From positions 36,305,018-36,369,017 of the forward strand of contig OY288257.1 of assembly GCA_958450325.1 (NCBI GenBank): a stretch of DNA of 64,000 nt, read 5' to 3'. This document shows positions 10,560 to 22,266 of the stretch, piece after piece (within the stretch, counting starts at the first letter, position 1; each line of letters begins with the position of its first letter). Position numbers and translations under genes: made by a program. The notes below the pieces were generated by a model. It ran no database searches and was not told the origin of the DNA. It saw nothing but the letters and a program-made list of their open reading frames with translations. This DNA comes from Agrostemma githago. Its lineage: Eukaryota; Streptophyta; Magnoliopsida; Caryophyllales; Caryophyllaceae.

Positions 10560-12132
10560 TGATGGGAGGGATTTGCCGTGGATCCCTACCAACAAATAAT
10601 AACCAACTACACCTATAACGTAGATAGGGTAAGTCGGGTCGAGTCCACGTGGACGGTTATGAGGTGTCTAGACTAAGGTCGCCCAAAAACAAGACTAGGT
10701 CAACAAGGCTAAACTAACTAAAACAATTAAAAGGGGAGGAGACTATGACTAGAACTAGGCTAAATGTGACAACTAGAGCTAGGGAATCAACTATCTAACG
10801 GAATAATAGCTAAAACGAGGAAGAAAACAACTAAGAAAAGGGCTAGGATTAGGTCGGGTTCAAGGGTGATGGAATGATCAAGGAAGAGCAAAGGTGAAGG
10901 GGTAATCGGGTTATCTAGGTGTAGTCCGAGCTCTCGCTACTTAAACCGACCTAGAGGTTCCTTGCTCTCGCGCAAGAACCCACCTTAGCGACACACAAGA
11001 CCGCAAGAAGAAGGCAAGAAAAACAAGCATTTGCAACTACAAGTCATTCAAGCAATTCATCAAACATGTTCTATGCATATAACCAAGAAGTAACCAAAAC
11101 TTCCACCAACATCTTAAACAAACACTTAATCACCCATTAAACCACCAAATCCCCCTACTAATCCTAGCAAGAGGACTACTCAAACATAACTAAACGAAAA
11201 CAAACAAGAACAAGAGAATTCAACATAAGACCAAGAACATACTTAATGCAAAACTAACAAAGATGAACAATGAACAAAACAATGAACAATGAACAAAGAA
11301 TGAAACTTTAATGATAAAACAAGATTAAGAAAAAAGAAATGAGAGATTATACCAAACAAGAGAAGATGAAAAGAAGAAATCTTGCATATATAGAAGAAAA
11401 CCCAAATACATCAACCAAGGTTGTCAATCTTGGTAGAGATCTTCAAGAATTCCCAAAATACAAGAGTTAAACTAAGATTAATGATTAACTAAAGACTAAT
11501 CTACACTAATCTAAGCTAATATAACCTAAAGTAGTCTAGGGTTTAGTGGGTAATGAAGAACATAACATAAGATTACAAGAGGGGGGGTATATATAGGGTT
11601 ACAAGAGCAAAGGAGAAGAAAAAAGGAAGCGCGAGCTGTAACTGCACCTTCCCGGCCGGGAAGGGTGATGATCCCGACCGGGATGGTGGTCCCGACCGAG
11701 ATGATCCTTGGTCTCGGCCGGGATGAGCCATCAGTAGGCTGTCTTTGCTTGCATTCCTTCCCGACCGGGAAGGCTACTCTTCCCGCCCGGGAAGGGTCTT
11801 GTAGGCCTCCAATATGATCATAAAGGTCCCTCCTTGCTTCTCATGGGCTTCTAATCGATACTCGGTGCTCGGAATCGAGTCTAAGGGGCTCAGGAATGGG
11901 TCCCAAGGTCTCGGGATCGAGTCTAAGCCACCGAGTGATCGTTCCTTCTCTTCGTTGGTTCCAAATGTGTAGGAAACGAGTCGGAATCGTTCCAATTCTC
12001 CATGATTGGTCTTCGGAACCTAAAACGAACTAGAAGAAGCATAAGTAGCCTAGAAAACCGCTCCAAAGAGCGATTCCACAAGAGAAACCGGGACCAAACA
12101 CAACAAATAGGCACTACAAACTACACTTATCA
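10560..12132 (-). repeat. 3' LTR of element B (1573 bp)
   Basis: Element-strand ends TGATAAGTG and CCTCCCATCA. Directly followed on the plus strand by the complement of the polypurine tract. Matches 16795-17424 plus 22319-23210. Confidence 0.85.
11588..11802 (-). promoter_or_regulatory. LTR B promoter: TATA box with TCCCGACCGGGA-type palindrome cluster
   Basis: TATATATA at 11588-11595. Upstream on the element strand lies a cluster of palindromes such as TTCCCGGCCGGGAA, ATCCCGACCGGGAT and TTCCCGACCGGGAA between 11648 and 11802. The same kind of pairing is present in the LTRs of N and C. Confidence 0.6.
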
Positions 12133-12169
12133 ACTCCCCTACACTTAATTCTTACTCCCCTCGAGTAAG
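12133..12169 (-). other. Terminal polypurine tract of B with hairpin
   Basis: The element strand reads TTAAGTGTAGGGGAGT into the LTR. It is preceded by a hairpin with 7-bp arms, CTTACTC (12151-12157) and GAGTAAG (12163-12169), closing an AGGG-containing loop. Confidence 0.75.
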
Positions 12170-13925
12170 CACGAACTAACTACTAAACTAATAAGAACTA
12201 AAATATTAGCCAAGTGGATATTAGCGCACCCTACGCCCTTTCAACTCACGCGAACACACTTAGAGGAAAAGTGCACTCCGCAAGGCCAGTAAGGTCTTGC
12301 GACAAAACTATAGATGCAACCGGACACGAAAACACACAAAAAAACAAACATACAAACAAACAACAATCGGTTGCACCCAAAAAGAAACAAATACCGCTTC
12401 CCTCCACAAAACGGTGAAGAAACACCGGTTAAGGGCTCAAGGCAAGTGACAACGTTCCCGAATCTAATAATACAAACCGATATGAACTAAACCCTAATAG
12501 TATGACAACAAAGCAATAAAAATGTTGGTAACTTACCTAGGTTCCTCCTAACCTTCTAAGAACGTACTACGGGACGATCGGCGGGATGGAAAAAGGATGA
12601 ACCACGGTGTTAGTCGACACTGTAGGTAAGTGAGACCCCGCCCCCTATAGCGATAGGCCAAGAGGGTCGTTCTATGCTCAAAATTCGTCTAACTAGCCCA
12701 AGTAAAAAGGTGGAATATGATTGCAAAATGAGGGAAGACCGACTATTTACCGCTATCATCCCTCCTAGGGACTCGGTCCTTTGGTAGGCTCTTCACGGTA
12801 ATAGTCGGAAAAAGGCTTATTTTTGAGCGGTGAGGATTCTTTTTGTGAGATGGTTTTCTTTTTGGCATTTTTCTTTTGCAATTGTCTTTTGATTTTCTAT
12901 GCCATTTCTTTTTCTTCTTTTGTATTTTGTTTTTTTTTTTCATTTGTTGTGCCTTTTCTTTTTCTTCATTATTTTCTTTCTTTATTTTTTTTTTCTTTCT
13001 TTTGACTTGGTTCGCCTTTTGGATATAACTTGCATTGTAGGCATTTCTTGCAACCAAGTGAGAATTCAACAATTTTGCAACTTATTTGTGGAAAAATGTG
13101 TGTGAGGTAGGGAAATGGGTGAGTCGGGACAACGCCTTCCCTTCAAACCCACAAAAAGGGGAGAAACTTGGACTAATCAAACAATTTCGAATACGGTCAC
13201 CTAAGGGACAGGACTCGGCAACCAAGGCCTTTTCACACCGTGGGTGGTCATAATGGTCAAAATGCAAATCTCGTAGTAAATCCTTAGTAGACTAGGTGAA
13301 CTCAAGGTAAAGGACGAACGAAACTATTGATTTAAGGTCATTCTACTAGACTAAAGTCCAAGACTCGATTCATACTACTAGAAAGAGAAAGTAAACACTT
13401 GCACACTAGCCTCAAAACCGGGTTTTCGAAAACCTTTTTACACACTAGACACAATTACACATCACAAAACAAAGACACAACAAAAACAAAAGGAAAAGAG
13501 ACAAACACAACAAAACAAAACAAGACAAACAAACAAGCAAACATACATAATAAACAAACACCACCCCGAAACTTCCAAACAAGCAACCACATCAACCACA
13601 AACTTCAAAAAGCTCCACCCGAGCAAACACCATCATAACATACACATCCTTCAAACTCCACAAAAGGAAAAAGGAGAAAGAAATGAAGGGATATTACCGG
13701 ATGTCTTGAGCTTCCTGAAACTTATCGACGATCACGCAACCTACAAGGAAAATCGGGGGAGCAAAACACACACAACACAACAAATACACGACACAAAGAC
13801 TCAAAAGAAAAACACACAAAAGAAAATCTTTTTGATTTTTGTGAAAAAATTTCAAATTTTGAGGGGTTTTTAAGATTTTTCGAAAAAATGCTACGAAAAT
13901 AAAGCTAAACTACACTAAGATATCG
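12170..13925 (-). other. 3' non-coding region of B
   Basis: Apart from the stem-loop, this stretch holds A- and T-rich tracts (for example 12830-13010 and 13440-13640) that create Lys- or Phe-rich open frames. I see no credible gene. It aligns in order with the same region of N and C. Confidence 0.65.
12739..12808 (-). ncRNA. Conserved long stem-loop in the 3' region of B
   Basis: Arms at 12739-12753 and 12795-12808 pair with one bulge (CCGACTATTACCGT against GCGGTAAATAGTCGG on the element strand). The core GGACTCGGTCC is at 12769-12779. It is equivalent to the structures in A, N and C. Confidence 0.65.
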
Positions 13926-13963
13926 CTCCCCCACACTTAAACCGAGCAATGTCCTCATGCTCG
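13926..13963 (-). other. Internal polypurine-tract copy of B with hairpin
   Basis: The element strand reads TTAAGTGTGGGGGAG, preceded by CGAGCA/TGCTCG arms (13943-13948 and 13958-13963) around a loop containing AGGA. Equivalent to 54757-54794 in N and 62140-62177 in C. Confidence 0.7.
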
Positions 13964-14063
13964 ATCGGTAGTGTATGGAGACACTAAAAAGAAAAGAAAC
14001 TACGAAAATAAAGCTAAAAATCAAAAAGAAAAGCGGAGAAAAGGGTAGAATGTGTCCGGTCGG

Positions 14064-14289
14064 GGTGTAATCAAGTCACCATGGGCCGAGACGAGAAAAG
14101 ATATGGATGGGGGAAGAAAAAAAAAAGGAAATTGGAGGGGAGGACTAGGTTTAATCAAGTCACCTAGCCCGGATTCCGCCCGAATCCGACTAAATCCTAA
14201 CAAAAGAAAAGGAAATCAAAGAAAAAGTGAAAATACTTGCAAATTTGGATTTTGAAATGACTCTCGATGTAGTCACGTCATCGAGAATC
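14064..14289 (-). ncRNA. Array of three hairpins with shared 9-nt loops, element B
   Basis: Hairpin 1: 14259-14289, 11-bp arms, element-strand loop ACGTGACTA. Hairpin 2: 14144-14166, loop ACTTGATTA, CTAGGT/ACCTAG arms with one mismatch. Hairpin 3: 14064-14080, GGTG/CACC arms, loop ACTTGATTA. Order and spacing match A, N and C. Confidence 0.65.
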
Positions 14290-14657
14290 GGGAGCAACGA
14301 CTACCAAGGCCCCGAGGACCACCATGACTCAAAAAATGATAAGAGGAAGGGAACAAACAAAGGGAGACAAGCAATAAAAGATGGAAAAGAAAGGATAGTT
14401 GTCATACCAATCGGTTAGCAACTCACTCACTCCATCGTCTCAATGTTCGATATCGGCACATAGCTAGTCTTCATCATTGTTATTCCTCTTCATTCACAAT
14501 ATGGTTGCATGGTTGAAGTTCTAGGCTTGCAATGGTATAAGGAGATGGGATTTGATGTGAAAATCGGTGTATAGTGAAGAGAAGATGAGATGAATGTATG
14601 TATATGAAGTGTAGGGGTCATATGATAGGTGCAAGGATAGGTAGGGAGGTTGGGAGG

Positions 14658-14866
14658 GGGTATAAAGTGGTTGGGTGGGCTCAAATATCAAAGAAAAGGC
14701 AAAAGGAGGAGCAGGGCACCATCCCGGTCGGGATGGACTTCTTCCCGGTCGGGATGGCTCCTTCCCGGTCGGGATCACACTCCAGAGAACCCATTTTTCA
14801 GCACCCTCATCCCGGTCGGGATGACATCCTTCCCGGTCGGGATGAACTTTTTCCCGGTCGGGAAGA
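14658..14866 (-). promoter_or_regulatory. Internal palindrome cluster and TATA-like box of B
   Basis: Six palindromes of the form TCCCGGTCGGGA between 14721 and 14866, followed on the element strand by a TTTATACCCC box at about 14658-14668. The motif type is the same as in the B LTR. A possible internal promoter, inferred from the matched architecture. Confidence 0.5.
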
Positions 14867-15228
14867 GTCTTCTAACCCTTCATAATGTTGATAGCTTCAC
14901 CACAAGGCCACCAATACAACGAGACCTAAAATCTCGTCCCCAAAAGCTTGTCAAAAGCTTCAAAAACCGACTTCCTAGCCCAAGATCCAAGCTTCTATCA
15001 TCAACTACTCACTCAAGACTTCATCTTCACTGTAACCTATCAAATGAACTCAATAAACATCATCAAGATCCCTCCCTCACATCGCTCATCAAAATACCGA
15101 ACAACAAGAGTTCCACAAAACATATAAAACCTAGAAACCAAACTGACAATTAACACAATTACAATCACAAAAACTCAAAAGAAGAGGGCAAGGGGAATAT
15201 ACAATATGACGGTTCTTTAAGAACTCCG

Positions 15229-16503
15229 TCAAACGTAGCCATCAAGGGCTCGGAGGAGCAAGTCAAACGCATGAGCCACATCATAATGAGGGCTCAAGCT
15301 ACCGAGCCAAGATATCCTCCAAAGCCTCAAAGTCGGAAGCATGAAGTAGTCACCAAAAGACCCAATATCATCTTTCATGTTGTCTCCGGGGTCTATCCAT
15401 CCTACAAGCTTTACCGACCTCTTCCTCCCTAAGCATCGCCTCCAATCACTAGCAAGCTTCAAATCCTTGACACGAGGCACAAAAAGCGGTTTTGGCCTCA
15501 TTTCCTTGTTGCACATCCCCATACCTTCCTCAAGTTGTGGTTCCCCATCTTCAATTCCCGGAACAACACTTGTCCCTACATCATCTTGGAGGAGAGAATT
15601 GAAACTTCTATCGGCGGTTTCAATCTCTTCCAAATCATTGCTTCGCTTACTTGCAAGGGGCTCTAGATGTTCTTCCACATTTTCGCACAAGGGCAACTTG
15701 AGCTCATCATTTTCACCCAACAACTTCACAAATTCCACCAACTCATTCAACTCACTAACCTCCTCCAATTCTTCACCAATAATGCCTTCACCAAGGGTCA
15801 TTTCCTCATCCGTCTCTTCTTGGGTAGACGATTGAGGTTCTTCAAAGCAAGTTTCGCTTCCAAAAGGAACTTCATCGGCGGCTTCATGATTAGGTTGCTG
15901 CCCTTGCTCAAGTGAGCACCCTCCATCTAGTTGTGACGTTCGGGTTAAAAATATTACGGTTTTAACCGCTAACGCACTTAATCGAGCATCCATCGCCTCT
16001 CTTTTCCTTCGGATTTGGGCCAAGATTTCATTGTCCTTTTGCAATTGGATGGCCATTTCTTGTTGGCTCTTTTGCATTTGAAGAATCGATTGATATAACT
16101 CCAAGTTGGGCAATTGGTGGTCATTGGGGACTTGTAAAGCTCCTTGAAAATCTTGGTGATGCCCAAGGAGTGGGGCATCATATTGTTGGTAGTGAGATTG
16201 AGATGATTGGTAGTATTGTGGGTTTTGGGGCTCATATTGTGGTTGAGGTGAAGGGTAATGTGGTTGAGGTTGGGGAAATTGGCTTCCATATGTTGAATCA
16301 TGATGAAACATGGTGGGTTCACAATGATTGCTTGAGTAATAGCCACCATAATCGTATGATTGATAAGCATTTACTTGTTGGTAGCCATTTCCATTTTCTT
16401 GAAATTCATACCCACTAGTGTCTTGATTATCCCAAGAAGCTTGATAGTAGTAGGGAGATGTCATGTAATACCCTTGGTTCGTAGAGGGAGAGGAGTAACT
16501 CAT
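15229..16503 (-). CDS. Element B protein, gag-derived, Gln/Tyr-rich then acidic
   Basis: An intact reading frame of 424 codons from the ATG at 16503. The frame is open further upstream, but without an ATG. Residues about 1-140 are rich in Tyr, Gln, Ser and His. About 140-190 is a Gln-rich heptad-like stretch (LQMQKSQQEMAIQLQ) likely to form a coiled coil. About 200-330 is strongly acidic, and the C-terminus ends DVAHAFDLLLRALDGYV. The coiled-coil segment and C-terminal motif recur in the N protein, and the motif recurs in C. No capsid fold, zinc knuckle or protease is visible. It is most likely a remodelled gag-region protein of a non-autonomous element. Function unknown; a role in particle assembly or RNA binding would be a guess. 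Confidence 0.6.
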   Translation of the reverse strand: MSYSSPSTNQGYYMTSPYYYQASWDNQDTSGYEFQENGNGYQQVNAYQSYDYGGYYSSNHCEPTMFHHDSTYGSQFPQPQPHYPSPQPQYEPQNPQYYQSSQSHYQQYDAPLLGHHQDFQGALQVPNDHQLPNLELYQSILQMQKSQQEMAIQLQKDNEILAQIRRKREAMDARLSALAVKTVIFLTRTSQLDGGCSLEQGQQPNHEAADEVPFGSETCFEEPQSSTQEETDEEMTLGEGIIGEELEEVSELNELVEFVKLLGENDELKLPLCENVEEHLEPLASKRSNDLEEIETADRSFNSLLQDDVGTSVVPGIEDGEPQLEEGMGMCNKEMRPKPLFVPRVKDLKLASDWRRCLGRKRSVKLVGWIDPGDNMKDDIGSFGDYFMLPTLRLWRISWLGSLSPHYDVAHAFDLLLRALDGYV

Positions 16504-16794
16504 GGCGGCTTCTAAAGGTGGGGAGTTTAGATCAAACCTCAAGTTTTGCTCGAAAATCGTGGCTCGTACCCGGTTGAGGACCTCTCAATCTAGCAACCGT
16601 CCGTTAAAGCGGCTCTAAGTTATAAAGAAGAGGATGGTCACCACCTCTAGGCTCAAACTGTAGACTAGGAGAAAACGTGAGAAGTCTAGTGCTTTTTGGG
16701 CCCTAGACAAGAGAGAAATAAACTTCGCACACACAAGAAGCAAAGAAACAAAAAGAAAAACACAAAAACAAAGACAAAGTCAAGTAAATAGGCA
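16504..16794 (-). other. Leader remnant of B (PBS lost)
   Basis: No gene. The tRNA-Asp-type PBS expected next to the 5' LTR is absent, together with the LTR end, indicating a small deletion. At about 16685-16707 a CTAG(G)GC / GC(A)CTAG hairpin resembles the leader hairpins of C and N. Confidence 0.5.
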
Positions 16795-18423
16795 AACAAA
16801 TAATAACCAACTACACCTAACACGTAGATAGGATAAGTCGGATCAAGTCCACGGGGACGGTTATGAGGTGTCTAGACTAAGGTCGCCCAAAAACAAGACT
16901 AGGTCAATAAGGCTAAACTAACTAAAACAATTAAAAGGGGAAGAGACTATGACTAGAACTAGAGCTAGGGAATCAACTATCTAACGGAATAATAGCTAAA
17001 ACGAGGAAGAAAACAACTAAGAAAAGGGCTAGGATTAGGTCGGGTTCAAGGGTGATGGAATGATCAAGGAAGAGCAAAGGTGAAGGGGTAGTCGGGTTAT
17101 CTAGGTATAGTCCGGGCTCTCGCTACTTAAACCGACCTACAGGTTCCTTGCTCTCGTGCAAGAACCCACCTTAGCGACACACAAGACCGCAATAAGAGGG
17201 CAAGAAAAACAAGCATTTGCAACTACAAGACATTCAAGCAATTCATCAAACATGTTCTATGCATATAACCAAGAAGCAACCAAAACTTCCACCAACATCT
17301 TAAACAAACCCTTAATCACCCTTTAAACCACCAAATCCCCCTACTAATCCTAGCAAGAGAACTACTCAAACATAACTAAACGAAAACAAACAAGAACAAG
17401 AGAATTCAACATAAGAACAAGAACCACTACTACAAACCCCCCCTTTTCTAGACACTTTGAGGTTGACACTTTTACAAAGAGTCAACCTTATTTTGTACCT
17501 AATTATCCATCTTGACTCTTTCATGTGTCAAGAACTATAAAATAATTATTAATAATTTTAATAAATTAAGAAACTACTCCCACTTATTGATCTTCTCCCA
17601 AAACCTCTATTATTCTCGCGCGGATATGGGTAGCTAATAATATTCACATCACGATTTCAAAAAATATTCACATCACATAACACACCGCCGCGCATCAATA
17701 TTCATCTAAACCTAGGTTAATTATAATATAATTAACATATATGTATTCATCTTCATCTGCTGCGCCATCTTCGTCAATCATCTTCATCCGCGTATCAACC
17801 TAATACATCCTCATCTTCGTCAATCATCATCTCAATCATCCGCACGTCCATATTCAGATCATCTTCACAAGATTGCTTATCCGTTGTGCTACCAGTGATC
17901 GATCAGTCATCATCTTCGTCGGTAATCAATTCGTCAACTGACAGGTTTCATCCGCGTTTATTATCATCAATTCATCCGTATTTCTCTCACATTAAGGTTA
18001 TTGATGATTTTGTTTGATGCAATTAGTTGTGCGAACATAATAGTTGCTGATAAAATGTTCGTGATTTTATTGCTGCTGCAATCTTATTGTTTGATGGAAT
18101 TTTATTGCTGATAATTTTGTTTGATGCTTTTATTGTTCAATTCATATGGGTTTTTCAATTGATTACGGGTTTTTCATACGGGTTTACAGAACGATTAAGA
18201 TAAAAGAGGATAACATTGCTCTAGGTTCAGGACAAATTTGCCTAAACTCTGTCGCTTATCGGCTTATCAAACAACTCGACCATAAACCTGAAGGAACCCA
18301 CCTGTTGCGGTGGTCCTTGAATAAACAGGTGATGGATCATTTTTTAATACATTCTCAATTCATGTTAATGTTTAGTTTTTAGGTTTGTACTGAATTGTTC
18401 GTGTTTTGTGATTGATAGATCTC

Positions 18424-18849
18424 GACTTGTGATTCTCAATTCTATGGCCGTCACAAATGAGCGTTTTCAGACTGCTCTTGGACAGAGCAATCCCTGTGCT
18501 TTGCGTGAAACAGTAAGCCTTCGGACTACGGGTGCTTGTTCCATGCTCTTTGTATAGTTGACCTTTAGCTCTAACACTTCTTTTTCCCCGACCTGGTAGG
18601 TCGTTGAAGTTCCTAATGTTAGCTGGCCAGATATTGGTGGCCTTGAAAATGTTAAGAGAGAGCTCTAGGAGGTAAATTGTTTACTTTATCACACATGAAT
18701 CATGTGATCTCTGTCCATCCAAAATTTATATATAATGTTTTCTGACTCGCATTTCTTTGTTCAGACGGTTCTATATCCAGTGGAACATCCAGAGAAATTT
18801 GAAAATTTTGGAATGTCACCATCAAAGGGAGTCCTTTTCTACGGCCTAA
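18424..18849 (+). pseudogene. CDC48: Captured fragment of CDC48 (AAA ATPase), three exons
   Basis: Exon about 18424-18512 encodes ILNSMAVTNERFQTALGQSN and PCALRET, ending ACA|GTAAGC. Exon 18601-18672 encodes VVEVPNVSWPDIGGLENVK and REL-stop-E, bounded by TAG|GT and GAG|GTAAAT. Exon 18765-18849 starts after TTCAG with TVLYPVEHPEKFENFGMSPS and KGVLFYG. This is the linker between the D1 and D2 ATPase domains of CDC48/p97 and the start of D2. The fragment breaks off just before the D2 Walker A motif and has an in-frame TAG at 18667-18669 in place of a Gln codon. CDC48 is the ubiquitin-selective segregase; this copy cannot encode it. Confidence 0.85.
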
Positions 18850-20166
18850 ATTACTGTCGGTAAACATTTTGAGTAAAGTTTCAATCTTGAGCATTTTGAA
18901 CAAAATCACTGAACTATTTTAAGAGTCTGAAATTACTGATCTTGGCCCTAAAATTACTGTCAAGGAGAATATTACTGCTTCACACATCACTCCACACATA
19001 ATGAATATTCTAATTAATTATGCTTGCATTTTTCAGTTTTTTGGTGTTTTATTTTGTTGGTTGTTCTTACTTTCGTGGGTTTTATACATTTTTTACAATT
19101 TTATGATGATAGGAAGTGAGTATTGTGATTAATATTGCTTAAAATTTTCAACCTTTTGTTGTTTTTGCTGATATTTTGTTGGTTTGTTCTTGTTTTGTAA
19201 TGATTAGAAGTTCAACGAGATCATCAACGAGATTTAGCGGTAGAGATGTTCCTACTTCCGGTATCTCAATTATTGAATTTTTGCTACGAGAATAGAACCC
19301 TTAGTCTCTTGTTTATTGAAATGGCACTAACGTTCATATATTTTGAACAGCTTACAAATTTGCAGAAGCGAAGACCCTTCAGGTAATCATTCTAGATCGT
19401 GATTTACGTTTTGTAATTTCCTTGGTAGACGGAGGAGTAACGGGAAGAACAGTAACATTAGGGGGAAGGAAAGAAGGAGAGAGGGGGAGAGTGAAATTGA
19501 GAGGAGTAGAATGACTTGAAAAAAAGACATCCCCTTTTCTTGATTCTCATTGTTTTATTGTTTTCTAATAAATGGACTCATCAAACTCGTACATAAGTGG
19601 ATCAGCATCCTGGACTGATCAAACACATCTGCACTTTTTATTACCTGAATAACGTGGCCTGAATGACATGAATAGTAGCGTGTATAGCTTTCTTGAGATG
19701 CATCGTAAACAGGTCTGAAATACGGATGAAACAACAGCACAGAATTGCAAAGGTGTGGCATGTATCGTCCTCTAAACCGCCTTCAAATGTTACGGAAGCG
19801 AAGACCAATCGGAAAGAAAATTGCAGCAGTTAGCGCTAAATGATTTACAGCCTGAAATGGAGACAGATAAGCTTAAGCATTCGTCGTAGAGATTGCAGTA
19901 GGTCCAGCCATTTTTATAGCTTCTAGAACAAAAAAGGAGTAGCAGCCTCGTATCTGGTCCGTACGATTTTAACATTTTAGTGATTCAGTGCGGTTCACGA
20001 CAAAATTTTCAAGTGGGTTATTCAGAAATAGCTTCGTGTGTTAACAATACAGAGGTAAGCCCGAGACGCTGCGTACACTTGACATGACCTCTTTTTATAT
20101 GTATTTTTGGTTTTGCAGCTGGGCGTGTGAGGCTAGATATGGCCATCTCAGAAACAATGGTGGGTC

Positions 20167-20241
20167 ATGAGAGGCTTGATTGGTAAAGCTGGGTCTAATA
20201 TAGCAAGGATTAGAACAGAAAGCGGTGCAATGAAGGGAAGG
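20167..20241 (+). pseudogene. Possible captured KH-domain-like peptide
   Basis: An open stretch reading MRGLIGKAGSNIARIRTESG has the GLIGKxG..I..I...SGA look of a KH-domain GxxG loop. It is short and followed by low-complexity purine-rich sequence. The identification is tentative. Confidence 0.3.
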
Positions 20242-20465
20242 AGGAGGAAGCGGAGGTGGAGAAGGAGGTGGAGAAGGAGAAGGGAAGGGAAGGAGGAGTA
20301 GGAGAAGGAGGAGGAAAAGGAGAAGGAGAAGGATGGGAGAGAGAACTTGCTAGATAAGTTGGTGAAAGTGTTACCAGGGAAGCACGTGAATAGGCAACCT
20401 TTAATGCTCGAAAGAGGGCTCAAAGAGGTGTTGCGCAAGCATATGCTTAAAGATATGCAGTTTAG

Positions 20466-20588
20466 AGGATGCAGGCTAAAGCTCGGGAAAGAGTTGCTGC
20501 CAATGTGCAGGAAAGAGATGAAAAAGATGCTTTAGACGCAACGGGAAAAGCAATATCTGAGCCGAGAATGAGGAGTCGTATTGCACAG
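20466..20588 (+). pseudogene. Exon-like captured fragment of unknown gene
   Basis: Forty-one open codons including ARERVAANVQERDEKDALDA, ending CAG|GTTTGT like a splice donor. Not recognised. It may belong with the KH-like fragment about 230 bases upstream. Confidence 0.3.
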
Positions 20589-22057
20589 GTTTGTATCGTA
20601 ACTTACCCGCTATTGTGACTGCAAATTCTGCCTTAAATCTCACGAGTTTTGAGGTAGATAGATTTGCTTTAATAATACGAGTAATAATTAGGATGCTTAC
20701 AAGGTGTGAGCAATGTTGATGCAGATGGAAAAACACATTAATATTTGGCTATTTAAAGTTGGTCTTTTGAGAGAACGGGTTATAGTGGTCAATGATGAAA
20801 CTTTTGAGTTCTCTTTTCAGGGGTACTTTACTTTGAATACAACTGCTAATAAATTTGTAATATATGTTGAAGCTTAAAGGACGAGCAGAAGACATGCTAA
20901 CTATTTGGTCTTTTGAATGTTTTGGATGGAACTTGGAAGGAGTATATGTTAATAGAAAGCTACACTAGAAAAAGTAGAGGATGGCCGGTTAAATATTTGT
21001 GAAAAATGCAGGAGCAAGTGAGCAACCACTGCCATTAGGATAATTTTATTTATGAGATCTAGGGAAGCCCTTGTCAACAACCAAAACTCTTTGTAATTAC
21101 GTTTTAAATTTAATTATAGTCAACAACAAGGCTTGCATGATAAAAAGGTAAAACTAATATGCTAAACCTTCTCGAAGATACCTTGTTGGGTTCTCTGTCA
21201 AATGTATTTGTCTTGCCCATATGGAGTTGTGCTCTCACTCAAACTAACGTTTACTTGTTGGCACTCTTGGAGACTTGGTGCTTGTGGAATAACTTGACAT
21301 CCAAATGTAGTTGCGAAATGGAAACGAGTACTAGCAAGATAGCTAATGCAGAAGAACTAAAAAGTACTGATGTTGGTTTTACATTTTGGGGTTTTCCTCC
21401 TACACGAGTTTCTAGTTTCCTTTAATCAGATTGTGGGACTACTATCTTATCTGGAATAAGGTATTTAATGAGACAAAAGCATCACTAAGTTGGCGAAATT
21501 GTTTACTTCTGTGACATTTCACTTTTGTGCTCATATAAATTGGTTATTCTTTTGTAGGTATCAGGTTCTGCAAAAGATGACTATCCGTTGGAGTAATTGC
21601 AAGAACTTGTTTCCAGACTATTCTATTAATTAAGACGATTGTTGTTGCATGCACGCGAATTTTGTTATTTAATACTCGTGATGAGACATTTTGTCACATA
21701 TATTTTTTTCTTCGATCAATATTAGATTGAGTTATTAATTTAGTACGTACTCAATTATGTTTGAGAGCAGATATTTTCACGTAATTTTTTTAGCCTTCCA
21801 TTTTGTACGAGACATTATTGGATCAATCATGATACTATATTGTCATGATTGACAATCGTACACTACTACGTATATCGGTTATTATTTAATATATTATTTT
21901 ATTTAATTTAACTTTGTTAGATACATGGTTTTTTGTTTTTTATTTATTTCGTATTATATTTAATTCACGGTAAAAAAATGTTGAAGGTTTATTATATATT
22001 CTTTTGTCAATATGTCAAAAAAAAAGAATTATGGACAGTTTTCTTTAAAGTAAATCT

Positions 22058-22266
22058 TGACGCTTTTTTGCGACAAGACTAGTTACCGCCAATTTTTTCC
22101 TATCGCACATTAGTGTCAATCTCTGAATTCTTGACACATAAAAGCGTCAGAAATCTTGACGCCATAAAGTGTCGGCTTGAATTGTTGACACAAGAAAGTG
22201 TCGAGATTAGTGACACTTAAAAGCGTCAGAAATTCCTGACGCCCCAAAACCCGACGCTTTAAGTGA
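22058..22266. repeat. CACTA sub-terminal repeat region (right end)
   Basis: Repeated short motifs in both orientations, such as AAAGCGTCAGAAAT and TTGACAC with AAAGTGTCG variants. Related motifs follow the left terminus (17460-17530). Such arrays bind the transposase in En/Spm-type elements. Confidence 0.65.

Noticed and set aside
12743..13072. Lys-rich open frame, with similar ones at 55639-55884 and 63015-63239
   Set aside because: Low-complexity A/T-rich 3' non-coding sequence of the LTR elements; the frame is not conserved between copies.
14598..15153. Open frames across the B palindrome cluster
   Set aside because: Their sequence is made of repeated CCCGGTCGGG units; no homologous frame is kept in N or C.
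15377..15915. Plus-strand open frames opposite the B protein
   Set aside because: They are shadows of the minus-strand coding sequence at 15229-16503.
18146..18382. 78-codon open frame upstream of the CDC48 fragment
   Set aside because: It contains exon-like sequence before AACAG|GTGATGG, but I could not recognise a family; left out as a gene call.
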